In this document: positions 9,194 through 17,997 of the stretch, piece by piece
Position numbering within the stretch: position 1 is the stretch's first letter
How the letters are laid out: each line of letters starts with the position of its first letter
Origin: 66-474 sp039923855
Lineage (GTDB): Bacteria; Pseudomonadota; Gammaproteobacteria; Xanthomonadales; Rhodanobacteraceae
Direction of reading: 5' to 3'
Length of the DNA stretch: 64,000 nucleotides
Assembly: GCA_039923855.1 (NCBI GenBank)
Contig: JBDTBW010000052.1
Span: 1-64,000, forward strand
Made by a program: the position numbers and the translations under genes
Notes under the pieces: model-generated
The model's database searches: none
Seen by the model: only the letters and a program-made list of their open reading frames with translations
Told to the model about the DNA's origin: nothing

Positions 9194-9703
9194 CTATTTC
9201 TCCCCGATGAAATCCGGTTTGCCGATGTCGGCGCCGGCCACGCGCAGGATGTCGTAGGCCGTCGTGCAGTGGAAATACAGATTGGGCACAGAGAAGCCGA
9301 GCAGGTATTCGATGCCGGTGAAATCCATCTCGCCATTGCGCATCTTCAAATGGATGTTGCGGCTTTCGCTGCCGTCGATCTGTTCGGGTGTAAAAGTCTT
9401 GACGTGAGCGATGGTGTCCTCGATGCGCGCATACACCTGTGCGAATGTGGTTTCATTGTCCTCGAACGATTTCGGTTCCGTGCCGGCGAGCCGTGCGGCG
9501 CCGCGCGCGGCCAGGTCGCAGGCGATCTGTACCTGTTTGACCAGCGGCAGCATGTCGAAGATCAGCCGTTGTTGCAGCAGCGCGTCGGTGGGCTCGATCT
9601 TTTTCGCCTGCGCGTGCGCTTCGCCTTTTTTCAGCACATTGGTGAGGTTGGTCAGCGCGCGCACGAACACGGGCACGGAGGCTTGATACATCGAGATGGT
9701 CAT
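9194..9703 (-). CDS. DUF1993 family protein
   Basis: A 169-residue helical protein of the DUF1993 family (MYQASVPVFVRALTNLTNVL at the start; FDMLPLVKQVQIACDLA; LGFSVPNLYFHCTTAYDILR near the end). The family has a DinB-like four-helix-bundle fold and no established function. The ATG at 9703 has a strong ribosome-binding site (AAGGAG, spacing 7). It follows the MFS exporter gene on the same strand after 51 bp, so co-transcription is possible. Confidence 0.85.
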   Translation of the reverse strand: MTISMYQASVPVFVRALTNLTNVLKKGEAHAQAKKIEPTDALLQQRLIFDMLPLVKQVQIACDLAARGAARLAGTEPKSFEDNETTFAQVYARIEDTIAHVKTFTPEQIDGSESRNIHLKMRNGEMDFTGIEYLLGFSVPNLYFHCTTAYDILRVAGADIGKPDFIGEK

Positions 9704-9754
9704 GACGAACTCCTTTTTTGGAAAAAATCGAATGCGGGATGCATGAGGTGAACT

Positions 9755-11017
9755 CTACGCCGCTTCCGCCGCGGGGGCGCCCCGCATCCCACGCGTCACC
9801 CATGCGGTCAGGATCAGCGATGCGATCAGCAGCAGCGCGGCCAGCACGAACGCCACGCCCGGCAGATGCTGCGCCGGCGCGTGGTCGCTGATGAACAAGG
9901 CGAAGAGGTTCGCGAACAGCGCCGGACCGAAAATGCCGGCCATGCTGGCGAGACTGGTGAGCGCGCCTTGCAGGCGGCCTTGTTCGTGCGGATCGACCTG
10001 ATGGGTCATGATCGATTGCGCCGGCGGCCCGGCCAGGCCGCCCAGACACAGGAACGGAATGCCGAGCACGAACAGCCACGCGGTCGATGCAAAACCGAAG
10101 AACACATAGCCCACCGCGCAGACCGCCAGGCCGGTCAGGATCATGCGGCGTTCGCCGAGCATCGGCAGCAACCGACGCACCAGCACCGCCTGCACCAGTC
10201 CGCTGCACAGTCCGACCAGCCCGAGCGTATAGCCCACGATCTGCGGCCCCCAGCCGTAGCGGTAATCGGTGTAGAGAACATAGGTCGAGTTCAACGAGAA
10301 CTGCGCGAGGTTGATCAGAAAAAACACCGCGGCCAGCCCGAACACCTGCGGGTATCGGCGCAGCAGCAGCAGCGATCCGAGCGGATTGGCGTGGCGCCAA
10401 TCGAAATGAGTACTGCGTTTTTCCTTCGGCAGTGATTCCGGCAGCACGAAGAAGCCGTAGCAGAAATTGACCAGTGACAAGGCCGCCGCCACCCAGAACG
10501 GCAGCCGGATATGCAGGTTGCCGAGAAAACCGCCGAGCGCGGGGCCGATGATGAAGCCGATGCCGAACGCCGCGCCCAGCAGCCCGAACGCTGCGGCGCG
10601 TTTTTCTTTTGGGGTAACGTCGGCGATATACGCATTGGCGGTGGAAAAGCTGCCCGCGCAAATGCCCGAGATCGCACGGCCCACGAACAGCAGCCACAGC
10701 ACCGGCGCCAGCGCCATGATCACGAAATCGATGCCGAGCCCGAGACTCGAGATCAGGATCACCGCGCGGCGGCCGTAGCGGTCCGACAGCGTGCCCTGGA
10801 TCGGCGACGAAACGAATTGCATCAGCATAAACAGCGTGCCGAACGCGCTCGACCACACCGCGGCCTTGGCGATGCTGCCACCGATCAGTTGCACGATCAG
10901 GTGCGGCAGCACCGGGATGATGATGCCGAACGCCAGCATGTCGATCATCACGGTGACGAAAATAAACGTCACTGCGGCGCGGCGGCGTGGGTGCGCTGGA
11001 GATTCGGCTTCGGTCAT
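9755..11017 (-). CDS. TetA-like MFS drug:H+ antiporter
   Basis: A 420-residue inner-membrane transporter with 12 predicted helices. MFS motif A of drug exporters is clear (GTLSDRYGRRAVILISS after helix 2), as are VMIDMLAFGIIIPVLPHL in helix 1 and FIIGPALGGFLG in helix 5, typical of the TCR/Tet (DHA1) group. Such proteins export tetracyclines or other small molecules in exchange for protons. It need not confer tetracycline resistance: chromosomal TetA homologues are common and no TetR-type regulator is adjacent. Confidence 0.85.
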   Translation of the reverse strand: MTEAESPAHPRRRAAVTFIFVTVMIDMLAFGIIIPVLPHLIVQLIGGSIAKAAVWSSAFGTLFMLMQFVSSPIQGTLSDRYGRRAVILISSLGLGIDFVIMALAPVLWLLFVGRAISGICAGSFSTANAYIADVTPKEKRAAAFGLLGAAFGIGFIIGPALGGFLGNLHIRLPFWVAAALSLVNFCYGFFVLPESLPKEKRSTHFDWRHANPLGSLLLLRRYPQVFGLAAVFFLINLAQFSLNSTYVLYTDYRYGWGPQIVGYTLGLVGLCSGLVQAVLVRRLLPMLGERRMILTGLAVCAVGYVFFGFASTAWLFVLGIPFLCLGGLAGPPAQSIMTHQVDPHEQGRLQGALTSLASMAGIFGPALFANLFALFISDHAPAQHLPGVAFVLAALLLIASLILTAWVTRGMRGAPAAEAA

Positions 11018-11059
11018 GCGCGGGGAGTCGCAGCGGAAATCAAGACGGCGAGTTTAGCG

Positions 11060-11182
11060 GGACACCCGACCGTTCGCGCTGAGCGTCGCTCGCGCAGCGA
11101 ACGGAGTCGAAGCGTCTTTGTTCTTCGACTCCGGCCTGCTGGCCTGCGCTCAGAGGCTGCCCCGGACTCGATCCGGGGACGA
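11060..11182. repeat. Cluster of short palindromes between the MFS gene and folE
   Basis: Three nested hairpins lie in the 206-base gap: CGTTCGC...GCGAACG (about 11068-11100), GGAGTCGAAG...TTCGACTCC (about 11100-11128) and CCCCGGA...TCCGGGG (about 11160-11178). They sit 3' of folE and 5' of the MFS gene. No T-tract follows, so these look like intergenic repeats rather than a classical terminator. Confidence 0.5.
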
Positions 11183-11223
11183 ACGGCTAGACGAAAGACC
11201 GCCGCGCCAAGCACGGAGTCGCC

Positions 11224-11853
11224 TCATCGCCCGCCATCGATATCAATAAACCGCAAAAACTCCGCGCGGGTGCGCGCGTCGTCGCGGAAGGTGCCCAGCA
11301 TCTGACTGGTGATCAGCGATACGCCGCGCTTGTGCACGCCGCGAGTGGTCATGCATTGATGCACGGCATCCACCACCACGCCGACCCCGCGCGGGTTCAG
11401 CACATTGCTGATGCAGGTTGCGATCTGCGCGGTCAGCTTTTCCTGCACCTGGAAGCGATGCGCGAACACATCCACCACCCGCGCGAGTTTGGAAATGCCT
11501 ACCACTTTTCCGTCCGGCAAATAACCGACGTGCGCGCGGCCGATGATAGGCGCCATATGATGTTCGCAAAACGATTCGAACTGGATGTCGCGCAACACGA
11601 TCATCTCGTCGTAGCCGGCGACCTCCTCGAAGGTGCGGCGCAGGTAATCCTCCGGATCTTCCTCGTAACCGGAAAACCATTCGCCATAGGCATCCACCAC
11701 ACGCTTGGGCGTATCCAGCAGGCCTTCGCGGGTCGGCTCGTCGCCGGCCCAGCGCAGCAGTGTTCGCACGGCGTCCATCGCCTGCTCGCGCGAAACCGCC
11801 GGCGAGGTCGGTTTGGTTGCGGTGCAAAGCGAAGGCCTGGGTTGATCGGTCAT
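11224..11853 (-). CDS. folE: GTP cyclohydrolase I
   Basis: A 209-residue enzyme that converts GTP to 7,8-dihydroneopterin triphosphate, the first step of folate (and possibly queuosine) synthesis. Signatures: EGLLDTPKRVVDAYGEWFSGY, the zinc and catalytic block FCEHHMAPIIGRAHVGYLP (Cys, His) and the third zinc ligand in QCMTTRGVHK. The C terminus has the usual EFLRFI. I use the ATG at 11853; the frame is open 51 bases further upstream, but that extension is not family-like. Confidence 0.95.
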   Translation of the reverse strand: MTDQPRPSLCTATKPTSPAVSREQAMDAVRTLLRWAGDEPTREGLLDTPKRVVDAYGEWFSGYEEDPEDYLRRTFEEVAGYDEMIVLRDIQFESFCEHHMAPIIGRAHVGYLPDGKVVGISKLARVVDVFAHRFQVQEKLTAQIATCISNVLNPRGVGVVVDAVHQCMTTRGVHKRGVSLITSQMLGTFRDDARTRAEFLRFIDIDGGR

Positions 11854-11923
11854 GGCGTCATCCAACGGTTGGAATACCAAGTCTAACCGGCGAGTGGCGC
11901 TCAAGCGCGCTTCCCCTCTCTGC

Positions 11924-11963
11924 CGTCATTCCGGACGCCGCGAAGCGGCGATCCGGAATCCAG
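11924..11963. repeat. CGTCATTCC repeat, half unit
   Basis: CGTCATTCCGG, a GCCGCGAAGCGGC hairpin and CCGGAATCCAG make one half of the dimeric repeat seen at 50350-50451. It lies between folE and rmuC. Confidence 0.65.
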
Positions 11964-11999
11964 CTCTTTCTCAATACATGAGTTGCAGATGGCGTCGAT

Positions 12000-13529
12000 T
12001 CATCGATCTTCGATGTCAGGCGCGGCACCCGCGTCGGGGTCGCCAGATCCTGCCGTGCCATCAGCGGAGGCATCCAAAGACAACGTGCGCCCGTTTTCCG
12101 AAATCGCTGAATCGTCTTCAAGTTCCTCTTGCAGGCTTGGCGGCATGGCCTTCTGCGATTTGATGCGAAGGGCTTTCAGGCGTTCGGCACGTTTCAACAC
12201 GCCAGTTTGGCTATCGATCAATCTGCTGCGCGCTTGCTCGTACGCTCCAGTAGCATCTTGGAGGCTCGTTCCGATACTTACCATCGATTCTGCGAAAAGC
12301 ACGGCTGAATCGTAGAGCAGGCCGCCCAGTTTTTTGATTTGCTCCACGCTTTTTGATGTGCGATCGACGCGCCAGATGTAATCGATCGTGCGCAATGCGG
12401 TATACAGCGTATTAGGCGAAACCAATGAGATGCGCCTGGTCAAGGCACTCTCCGCAAGCTCGGGTGCAGCCTGCAACGCCAACATCAGCGCCGGTTCGAT
12501 CGGGACAAACATCAACACGAAATCAAGTGTTTTTAACCCGTACAGGCGCGCGTAATCCTTTTTTGCCAGGTCGTTGATATGGGACTGGATAGAAGCGACG
12601 TGGCTCCGCAGCGCTGCGGCACGCGCCTCATCATCTTCTGCCACGACATACCGTTCATACGCGACTAGTGAGAGCTTTGAATCGATAATGACGAATCTTT
12701 CCTGCGGCAAATCGACCACAACGTCTGGTTGTAACCGGCGTCCATCCTCCAAGGGGTGGGAGACTTGGGAGCGAAATTCGTGCCCATCGCGCAGACCCGA
12801 TGCTTCCAGAACCCGCGAAAGAATGGCTTCGCCCCAATTGCCACGAACTTTGGCCTGACCTCGTAACGCATCTGTCAGCGATTGCGCCTGCGCGCTGAGC
12901 GTATTGTTTAGGTTTGTTAACTGATCTATCTTGGTGTTTAGACTACTGCGTTCTCGGATATCTTCGTTCTGGATTGCCTCGACCTTATCTTTGAAATCTT
13001 TCAGATTTTGGTTGAATGGACCCAGCACGGTACCAAGCATTTCTTTATTTTGGTCCGTGAGACTCCGGGACTTTTTGCCGAGAACCTCATTGGCGACGAG
13101 CTCAAATGCCTTGGCCATTTCTTCCTTCGCATCGTTTAACAGCGTCGTGACTTCCTTTTCTTTTTGTATCGCAGAATCAATGTCCTTCTGCATGAGAGCA
13201 TTCGTTTGACGCTGTTCGGCTAACTGTTGACTTGCTGCGGCTAGCCTGTCTTGCGCTGCTTGCAATTCTCGGTCGAGTTCCGCCGTTTGACCCGACAGAA
13301 GATCGATCCGTGTTGCCTGAGCGGCAGCTTCCTGGAGTTTTGGTTGAGAATCGCTCAATGCGGCTTCAGCTTCTTGCAAGCGCTTGCTCAAATCATCTCG
13401 CGCCACAACTGCAGCAGCGAGATTCGCTCTTGCGACTTCAGCGTCGGACCTAGCTCGACTCCAAAGAATCGCCAAGACCACGGTGATACAGATTGCGATG
13501 AGGAACGCGAGCAAAATAAGCGCAGCCAT
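12000..13529 (-). CDS. rmuC: DNA recombination protein RmuC
   Basis: A 509-residue protein with an N-terminal membrane helix (ALILLAFLIAICITVVLAILW), a long coiled coil (about residues 35-230) and the RmuC nuclease-like domain (KVRGNWGEAILSRVLEASGL, QPDVVVDLPQERFVIIDSKLSL, GLKTLDFVLMFVPIEPALMLAL, SPNTLYTALRTIDYIWR). Known role: limits inversions between short inverted repeats, presumably as a nuclease. This may matter in a genome this rich in palindromes (inference). Large parts, such as about 12,880-13,200, read visibly more AT-rich than neighbouring genes, hinting at different ancestry. A TTG start at 13562 is also possible; the ATG is preferred because it leads straight into the membrane helix. 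Confidence 0.9.
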   Translation of the reverse strand: MAALILLAFLIAICITVVLAILWSRARSDAEVARANLAAAVVARDDLSKRLQEAEAALSDSQPKLQEAAAQATRIDLLSGQTAELDRELQAAQDRLAAASQQLAEQRQTNALMQKDIDSAIQKEKEVTTLLNDAKEEMAKAFELVANEVLGKKSRSLTDQNKEMLGTVLGPFNQNLKDFKDKVEAIQNEDIRERSSLNTKIDQLTNLNNTLSAQAQSLTDALRGQAKVRGNWGEAILSRVLEASGLRDGHEFRSQVSHPLEDGRRLQPDVVVDLPQERFVIIDSKLSLVAYERYVVAEDDEARAAALRSHVASIQSHINDLAKKDYARLYGLKTLDFVLMFVPIEPALMLALQAAPELAESALTRRISLVSPNTLYTALRTIDYIWRVDRTSKSVEQIKKLGGLLYDSAVLFAESMVSIGTSLQDATGAYEQARSRLIDSQTGVLKRAERLKALRIKSQKAMPPSLQEELEDDSAISENGRTLSLDASADGTAGSGDPDAGAAPDIEDR

Positions 13530-13619
13530 GGCTTGAAACCAGTAGCAGTCAGATAAACCCAAGCGTAGCCGAAGAAGCGTCTCAATAAACGAGACACGAA
13601 ATCGACTCTGACGCGATGC

Positions 13620-14570
13620 CTAGTCTTCCAATATCCCAGTCGCCTCATTCAGATCATCGACATGCCGTTCCCACCAGCTCGGCTCGGCGGCGAACGGGAA
13701 CGCGGTGGGGAATGCCGGATCGTGCCAGCGTTGCGCGATCCAGCCGGCCCAGTGCACCTGCCGCATCGCGCGCAGCGCCGGGATCAGCGCGCGTTCTTTG
13801 GGGTCGAAGTCCCGGAATTGTCCGTAGCCTTCCAGCAGCGCATCCAATGACGCCTCGTCGTTGGCCAACATCCAAAGATCCTGCACCGCGGGTCCCATGC
13901 GCGCATCATCCAGGTCGACGAAGTGGGGGCCGGCATCGGTCCACAACAGATTCCCGGGATGGCAATCGCCGTGCAGCCGAAGCCTCACGACAGCGCCGAC
14001 CGCATCGAAACGCGCGGCCACCGCGGTATCCACGCGCACGATCGCTTGCCGGTATTTGTCGTGCTGGCGTTCCGGCAACAATCGCGAAGCCAGCACCGCA
14101 CGCGCTGGCGCGGCGATGAAGGCCTCGCGATCGATCGCGCCACGATGCATGAAGGGTTCGCGCGCGCCGACGCCGTGCATCCGCGCAATCAATCGTCCCG
14201 TCCATTCCAGATGCTCGCGCGATTCCAGTTCCGGCGCGCGGCCGCCGCGGCGCGGATAGATCGCGTAGCGAAATCCGTCGTGTTGCAGCAACGTGCGGTC
14301 GGCGAACACGAGCGGCGCGATTAACGGCAATTCGGCATCGGCGAGTTCGCGCGCGAAGGCGTGTTCCTCCGCAATCGCGGCATCGCTCCAGCGTTGCGGA
14401 CGATAGAACTTGGCGACCACGAACGCGCCGCCGTCGAGGCCGACCTGATAGACACGGTTTTCGTAGCTGTTCAACGCCAGCAGGCGTCCGTCGGGATGCA
14501 GGCCGGCTGCAGCGATCGCGTCCAGTACGCGATCTGGAGTGAGTGTTGCGTATGGCGTGCCGGCATTCAC
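13620..14570 (-). CDS. srkA: SrkA/RdoA-type stress-response serine/threonine kinase
   Basis: A 316-residue aminoglycoside-phosphotransferase-fold kinase. Key motifs: LNSYENRVYQVG (glycine-rich loop equivalent), FVVAKFYRP (ATP lysine), RLHGDCHPGNLLW (catalytic loop) and HFVDLDDARMGPAVQDLW (metal-binding Asp). Known role: SrkA counters stress-induced death under envelope and oxidative stress. The GTG start at 14570 overlaps the stop of the upstream thioesterase gene (GTGA, 4 bp), pointing to translational coupling. Confidence 0.88.
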   Translation of the reverse strand: MNAGTPYATLTPDRVLDAIAAAGLHPDGRLLALNSYENRVYQVGLDGGAFVVAKFYRPQRWSDAAIAEEHAFARELADAELPLIAPLVFADRTLLQHDGFRYAIYPRRGGRAPELESREHLEWTGRLIARMHGVGAREPFMHRGAIDREAFIAAPARAVLASRLLPERQHDKYRQAIVRVDTAVAARFDAVGAVVRLRLHGDCHPGNLLWTDAGPHFVDLDDARMGPAVQDLWMLANDEASLDALLEGYGQFRDFDPKERALIPALRAMRQVHWAGWIAQRWHDPAFPTAFPFAAEPSWWERHVDDLNEATGILED

Positions 14571-15016
14571 TGGGTAACGGATTTCGTGGCGATTGCACGC
14601 CGCAACACCACCGCCATGGTAATCCGCGAGACGCAGACCAGGCGTTGTGTCTGGTCCTCGATGCGGACTTCCCACACTTGCGTGCTGCGGCCGACATGCA
14701 GCGGTCGCGCGGTGCCCGTGACGAGTCCTTCGCGCACCGCGCGCAGATGATTGGCGTTGATCTCCACGCCGACCGTCGCGAACCCGTCTTCGCAGCACAA
14801 CATCGCCGCCGTGCTGCCCAGCGTTTCGGCCAGCGCGACCGAAGCGCCGCCGTGCAGGATGCCGTAAGGCTGGCAGGTGCGGTTATCGACCGGCATGGTG
14901 CCGCGCAGAAAATCGTCGCCGATTTTGGTGATGCGGATATCGATCGCACGCATCAGCGTGTTGTCGCTCCAACGATCGATCCGTTCCAGATCGATGGCTT
15001 GTTTCCAGATGCGCAT
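14567..15016 (-). CDS. Hotdog-fold thioesterase (MenI/YdiI-like)
   Basis: A 149-residue PaaI/YdiI-type acyl-CoA thioesterase: QPYGILHGGASVALAETLGS carries the catalytic glutamate on the central hotdog helix, followed by GVEINANHLRAVREGLVTGTARPLHVGRSTQVWEVRI. The close relatives hydrolyse 1,4-dihydroxy-2-naphthoyl-CoA or proofread enterobactin synthesis; the substrate here cannot be told. The ATG at 15016 is chosen because GGAGA lies 7 bases upstream; another ATG exists at 15028. It overlaps the srkA-like gene by 4 bp. Confidence 0.85.
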   Translation of the reverse strand: MRIWKQAIDLERIDRWSDNTLMRAIDIRITKIGDDFLRGTMPVDNRTCQPYGILHGGASVALAETLGSTAAMLCCEDGFATVGVEINANHLRAVREGLVTGTARPLHVGRSTQVWEVRIEDQTQRLVCVSRITMAVVLRRAIATKSVTQ

Positions 15017-15069
15017 GGCTTTCTCCATAGAGGTATGTGGTGCATTGTCGTCGCAAGATTGCACGAACG

Positions 15070-15223
15070 CGAACCCCTCTCCCACTGGGAGAGGGGCAGG
15101 GGTGAGGGTTTGGGCTTGCTACCGTTTTTCGATAGCCGATACCGTCGGTGCGACCGAAGCAGCCTCCTCCTCGCCGTACCCTCACACGGCTGCGCGCCGC
15201 CCTCTCCCGGAGGGAGAGGGAAA
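15070..15223. repeat. Pair of CCTCTCCC hairpins between divergent genes
   Basis: CCCCTCTCCCACTGGGAGAGGGG (15074-15096; shown here only as a short palindrome) and CCCTCTCCCGGAGGGAGAGGG (around 15201-15221) are near-perfect hairpins in the 239-base gap between the thioesterase (minus) and the reductase (plus). They have no T-tract and resemble the hairpin inside the DUF938 gene. Confidence 0.6.
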
Positions 15224-15255
15224 AACCAAGGCCGCGTTTCGGCGAGAATGCCCGC

Positions 15256-16311
15256 ATGGCTTATACCGTCACCCTGACCGCCAGCGGAAAATCATTCCAG
15301 GTGGCCGATCGCGAAACCGTGCTGGAGGCCGCGCAGCGCGCGGGTTTGGCGCTGTCGTATTCGTGCCTCGCCGGCGTCTGCGGCAGTTGCAAAGCGACGT
15401 TGATCGAAGGCGAGTGCGACTACCCGCGCAATCCGCCGACCGCGCTTTCGGAGGACGAACGTGCGCGCGATGCGGTGTTGCTATGTCAAGCCGTGCCGCG
15501 TTCGGATCTCGTGATCGCCGCGCGCGAAGTGGCGTCGGTCGAGGATCTTCCGCGCCGCGTGCTGGATGTGCGCGTGCTGGACAAGAGGTTGCTCGCGCCG
15601 GACATGATGCGCTTGCGTTTGCAACCCGTGGACGCGACGTTGCACTGGTTGCCTGGCCAATACGTCGATGTGCTGCTTGACCACGGCAAGCGCCGGGCTT
15701 TTTCGATCGCCAGCGCGCCGCACGAAGGCCCGACCATCGAACTGCATGTGCGCCACGTCGCCGGCGGCGGATTCACCTCGTTCGTGTTCGGCGATCTGCG
15801 CGCCGGTGATTCGTTGCGCGTGGAAGGTCCGCTCGGCACTTTCGTGCCGCGCGAGGATTCCGAGCGGCCGATGCTTTTCATGGCCGGCGGCGCGGGTTTC
15901 GCGCCGATCAAGGCGATCGTCGAGCATTTCCTGCATCTGGGCACGCGCCGCGCGATATGTTTCTACTGGGGCGCACGCAGCGCCGCGGATTTGTACCTGC
16001 GCGAGCTGCCGCAGCAGTGGGCGCGGGCGACGCGGGTTTTTTCCTGGCAGCCTGTGTTGTCCGATCCGTACCTCGCGCGAGCTTCAGGCCTGCGCGCCGG
16101 TCTCGTGCACGAAGCGGTATTGGAAGACCATCCGGAATTATCCGGATTCGACGTCTACATGAGCGGGCCGCCGTCGATGATCGATGCCGGCCGCCGTGCG
16201 TTCGTCGATGCCGGCTTGCCTGAAGAGCGGCTGTATTACGACTCGTTCGATTACGCGCCGGATGTGCTGGCGCAAATCCTTGCGGGACGCGCGGGGATTC
16301 ACGGATTGTGA
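15256..16311 (+). CDS. 2Fe-2S ferredoxin-linked flavin reductase (CDP-6-deoxyglucoseen reductase-like)
   Basis: A 351-residue electron-transfer protein. Residues ~1-90 form a plant-type ferredoxin domain with four cluster cysteines (SYSCLAGVCGSCKATL...AVLLCQ). Residues ~100-200 form an FAD-binding barrel (LPGQYVDVLL, RRAFSIASAPHEG) and residues ~210-351 an NAD(P)H-binding domain (MLFMAGGAGFAPIKAIVEHFL, GFDVYMSGPPSMIDAGRRAF, YYDSFDYAP). The family includes AscD/RfbI and oxygenase reductases; no partner oxygenase or sugar gene is adjacent, so the electron acceptor is unknown. Confidence 0.87.
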   Translation: MAYTVTLTASGKSFQVADRETVLEAAQRAGLALSYSCLAGVCGSCKATLIEGECDYPRNPPTALSEDERARDAVLLCQAVPRSDLVIAAREVASVEDLPRRVLDVRVLDKRLLAPDMMRLRLQPVDATLHWLPGQYVDVLLDHGKRRAFSIASAPHEGPTIELHVRHVAGGGFTSFVFGDLRAGDSLRVEGPLGTFVPREDSERPMLFMAGGAGFAPIKAIVEHFLHLGTRRAICFYWGARSAADLYLRELPQQWARATRVFSWQPVLSDPYLARASGLRAGLVHEAVLEDHPELSGFDVYMSGPPSMIDAGRRAFVDAGLPEERLYYDSFDYAPDVLAQILAGRAGIHGL

Positions 16312-16357
16312 TCGCAGCGATCGTTTCCCTCCGCCCGTTTGCGGGAGAGTTGTTAGA

Positions 16358-16450
16358 CGTCATTCCGGCGCAGGCCGGACTGCGTTTGCAGGATTGCAAA
16401 CGCGAACGCTGAAGGCGGCTCGAATGGGGAGCGCCAAGGATGGCGCGAGT
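16358..16450. repeat. CGTCATTCC repeat half with following REP hairpin
   Basis: CGTCATTCCGG starts the unit, and GCGCC-AAGGAT-GGCGC forms a hairpin near its end. The segment from GGATTGCAAAC through CGAAT is related to 61401-61470 upstream of the glutathione peroxidase gene, so the two gaps share a composite repeat. Confidence 0.55.
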
Positions 16451-16477
16451 AATCCAGTGGCTTAACGCACGTTTGTT

Positions 16478-16732
16478 TTGGTTCCGCTCGCTGCCGCGAG
16501 CAGAGTTACTTTCCTCTCGGGGAAAGTAGCCAAAGCCATTGCGCGCGGGCATGACGGTCGAGACAACATCGTGTTGTCTCGACTACCCTGCGCTTCTCGC
16601 GCCAAGCGGGCCGGCGCGAACTCGCACGTCCCTGTGCTCGGGCATGCGCGCCTTACTCCCGCTTGGCGCTGCGATGCTCGGCGTCATGCACGGCGCTACA
16701 AGCTTGCTCGTTGACGGCCATCCATGGCCTGC
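16478..16732. repeat. 255-bp structured repeat, copy 1
   Basis: Nearly the same sequence as 40381-40632 in the same orientation. It contains a series of hairpins: GCTCGC-TGC-CGCGAGC, TTACTTTCC...GGAAAGTA, a 12-bp stem GTCGAGACAACA/TGTTGTCTCGAC and a terminal GGCC-ATCCAT-GGCC hairpin of the REP-like family. No convincing protein is encoded. With the preceding half repeat it fills the 438-base gap between the reductase gene and hemY. Confidence 0.8.
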
Positions 16733-16749
16733 TTTTTGAGGATCGGAAA

Positions 16750-17997
16750 CTACTCTGGCAGTCGCGGCACGCCGTGCTGATCGCGCTCCTCGACCGCGAC
16801 CGGGCGGGTGTCGAGGCCCGCTGCCCGCGGCGCCGGAGAAGCCGGTTCGCCTCGCGATGCGCGCAGCGCATTCGCGTAGCAAAGCGCGGCTTCCTTCGCA
16901 TCGCCCGACATTGCGTGCGCCTCGCCCAGCGCTTCCCAGCCGTCGGCGGAAGACTCAAGCGCCACCGCGCGTAGCAGGTAATCCCGCGCGCGTTGCGGTT
17001 GCCGCGCGCGCAAGCACAGCCGTCCCAACGCAAGCAACAATGCGGCATCGTTGGGATGCGCCGCCAGCCAACCCTCCGCGGTGCGCAAACGCGCCGCGAC
17101 ATCGTCGCTGGCGAGATCGCCGTAAGCGGTGACCAGTTGCGGCGACCATTCGCGGCGCAGCGCGGATTCGATTTCGTCCATCGCCGCCAAGGTCGAGTCG
17201 TATCGCCCGGCGCGGCGCGCGAAGGCCGCGATCACGTCCGGTTGCGTGCGCTGCTGGCGCGACAGACCGTTCCAGAGCGCATGCAGTTCCTGCGCGTCTC
17301 TCGCCGCAGCCAGGGATGACGCCAACACGCGCGCTTCCAGCGCGGCGTAACCGCGTGCGCCGAGCGCATTGCTCTTGCGCAGCGGCTCGAGCGCCGCGCG
17401 CGCGCGTTGCGGCTGCCCCGCCGCGAGCGCGGACAACGCCAGTTCGTGCCAGCCCGACGGCGGCAAGCTGCCGGTATCGGCTTCCGGAATCAGCAGCGCC
17501 AAGGCTTCATCGCAGCGGCCCTCGCGTCGCAATATGCGCGCGCGCAACATGCGCGCGGCTTGCGGCGCGTGCTGGCCGGCTTCGGCCAATGTTTCCAACG
17601 CGCGCGGGGTATCACCCCGGCGATGCGCGGCATCGGCCGCGGCCAGCAACGCCGGCGCCCGCAACGGCGCATGCTGCGCGGCGCGTTCGAGCGCGCGCCC
17701 GGCCTCGGCATTGCGGCCTTCCGCCAGTGCGATCAAGCCATCGGAAAGTCGTTTGCGGCTGATCCGCTTGTGCCGGCGCGACAGCGCCCCGAACGGCCAG
17801 CGCAGCAACCACCACAGCAGCGCGAGCACGATCCACAATGCGATCAGGATCAGCAGCGCGCCGATCACCGTGGCCTCGATGCGCCAACCGCGGATGCGGA
17901 TCAACACGTAACCGGGATCGGCCGCGAGCCAGTTCCAGACAAGCGCGCCCAGCACCGCGGCCGCGATCAACAACAGCAGCCAGCGCCAAGGCTTCAT
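16750..17997 (-). CDS. hemY: HemY, TPR membrane protein of the heme operon
   Basis: A 415-residue protein with two N-terminal membrane helices (WLLLLIAAAVLGALVWNWLA; VIGALLILIALWIVLALLWWLL) and the HemY signature WPFGALSRRHKRISRKRLSDGLIALAEG, followed by TPR repeats (about residues 95-390). It is the proteobacterial HemY of the hemCDXY cluster, which acts in late heme synthesis in an unclear way; it is not the Gram-positive protoporphyrinogen oxidase also called HemY. It overlaps hemX by 4 bp (ATGA). Confidence 0.9.
   Translation of the reverse strand: MKPWRWLLLLIAAAVLGALVWNWLAADPGYVLIRIRGWRIEATVIGALLILIALWIVLALLWWLLRWPFGALSRRHKRISRKRLSDGLIALAEGRNAEAGRALERAAQHAPLRAPALLAAADAAHRRGDTPRALETLAEAGQHAPQAARMLRARILRREGRCDEALALLIPEADTGSLPPSGWHELALSALAAGQPQRARAALEPLRKSNALGARGYAALEARVLASSLAAARDAQELHALWNGLSRQQRTQPDVIAAFARRAGRYDSTLAAMDEIESALRREWSPQLVTAYGDLASDDVAARLRTAEGWLAAHPNDAALLLALGRLCLRARQPQRARDYLLRAVALESSADGWEALGEAHAMSGDAKEAALCYANALRASRGEPASPAPRAAGLDTRPVAVEERDQHGVPRLPE

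Noticed and set aside
11060..11182. Hairpins downstream of folE as a Rho-independent terminator
   Set aside because: Stems are strong but no T-tract follows on either strand, so they fit intergenic repeats better.
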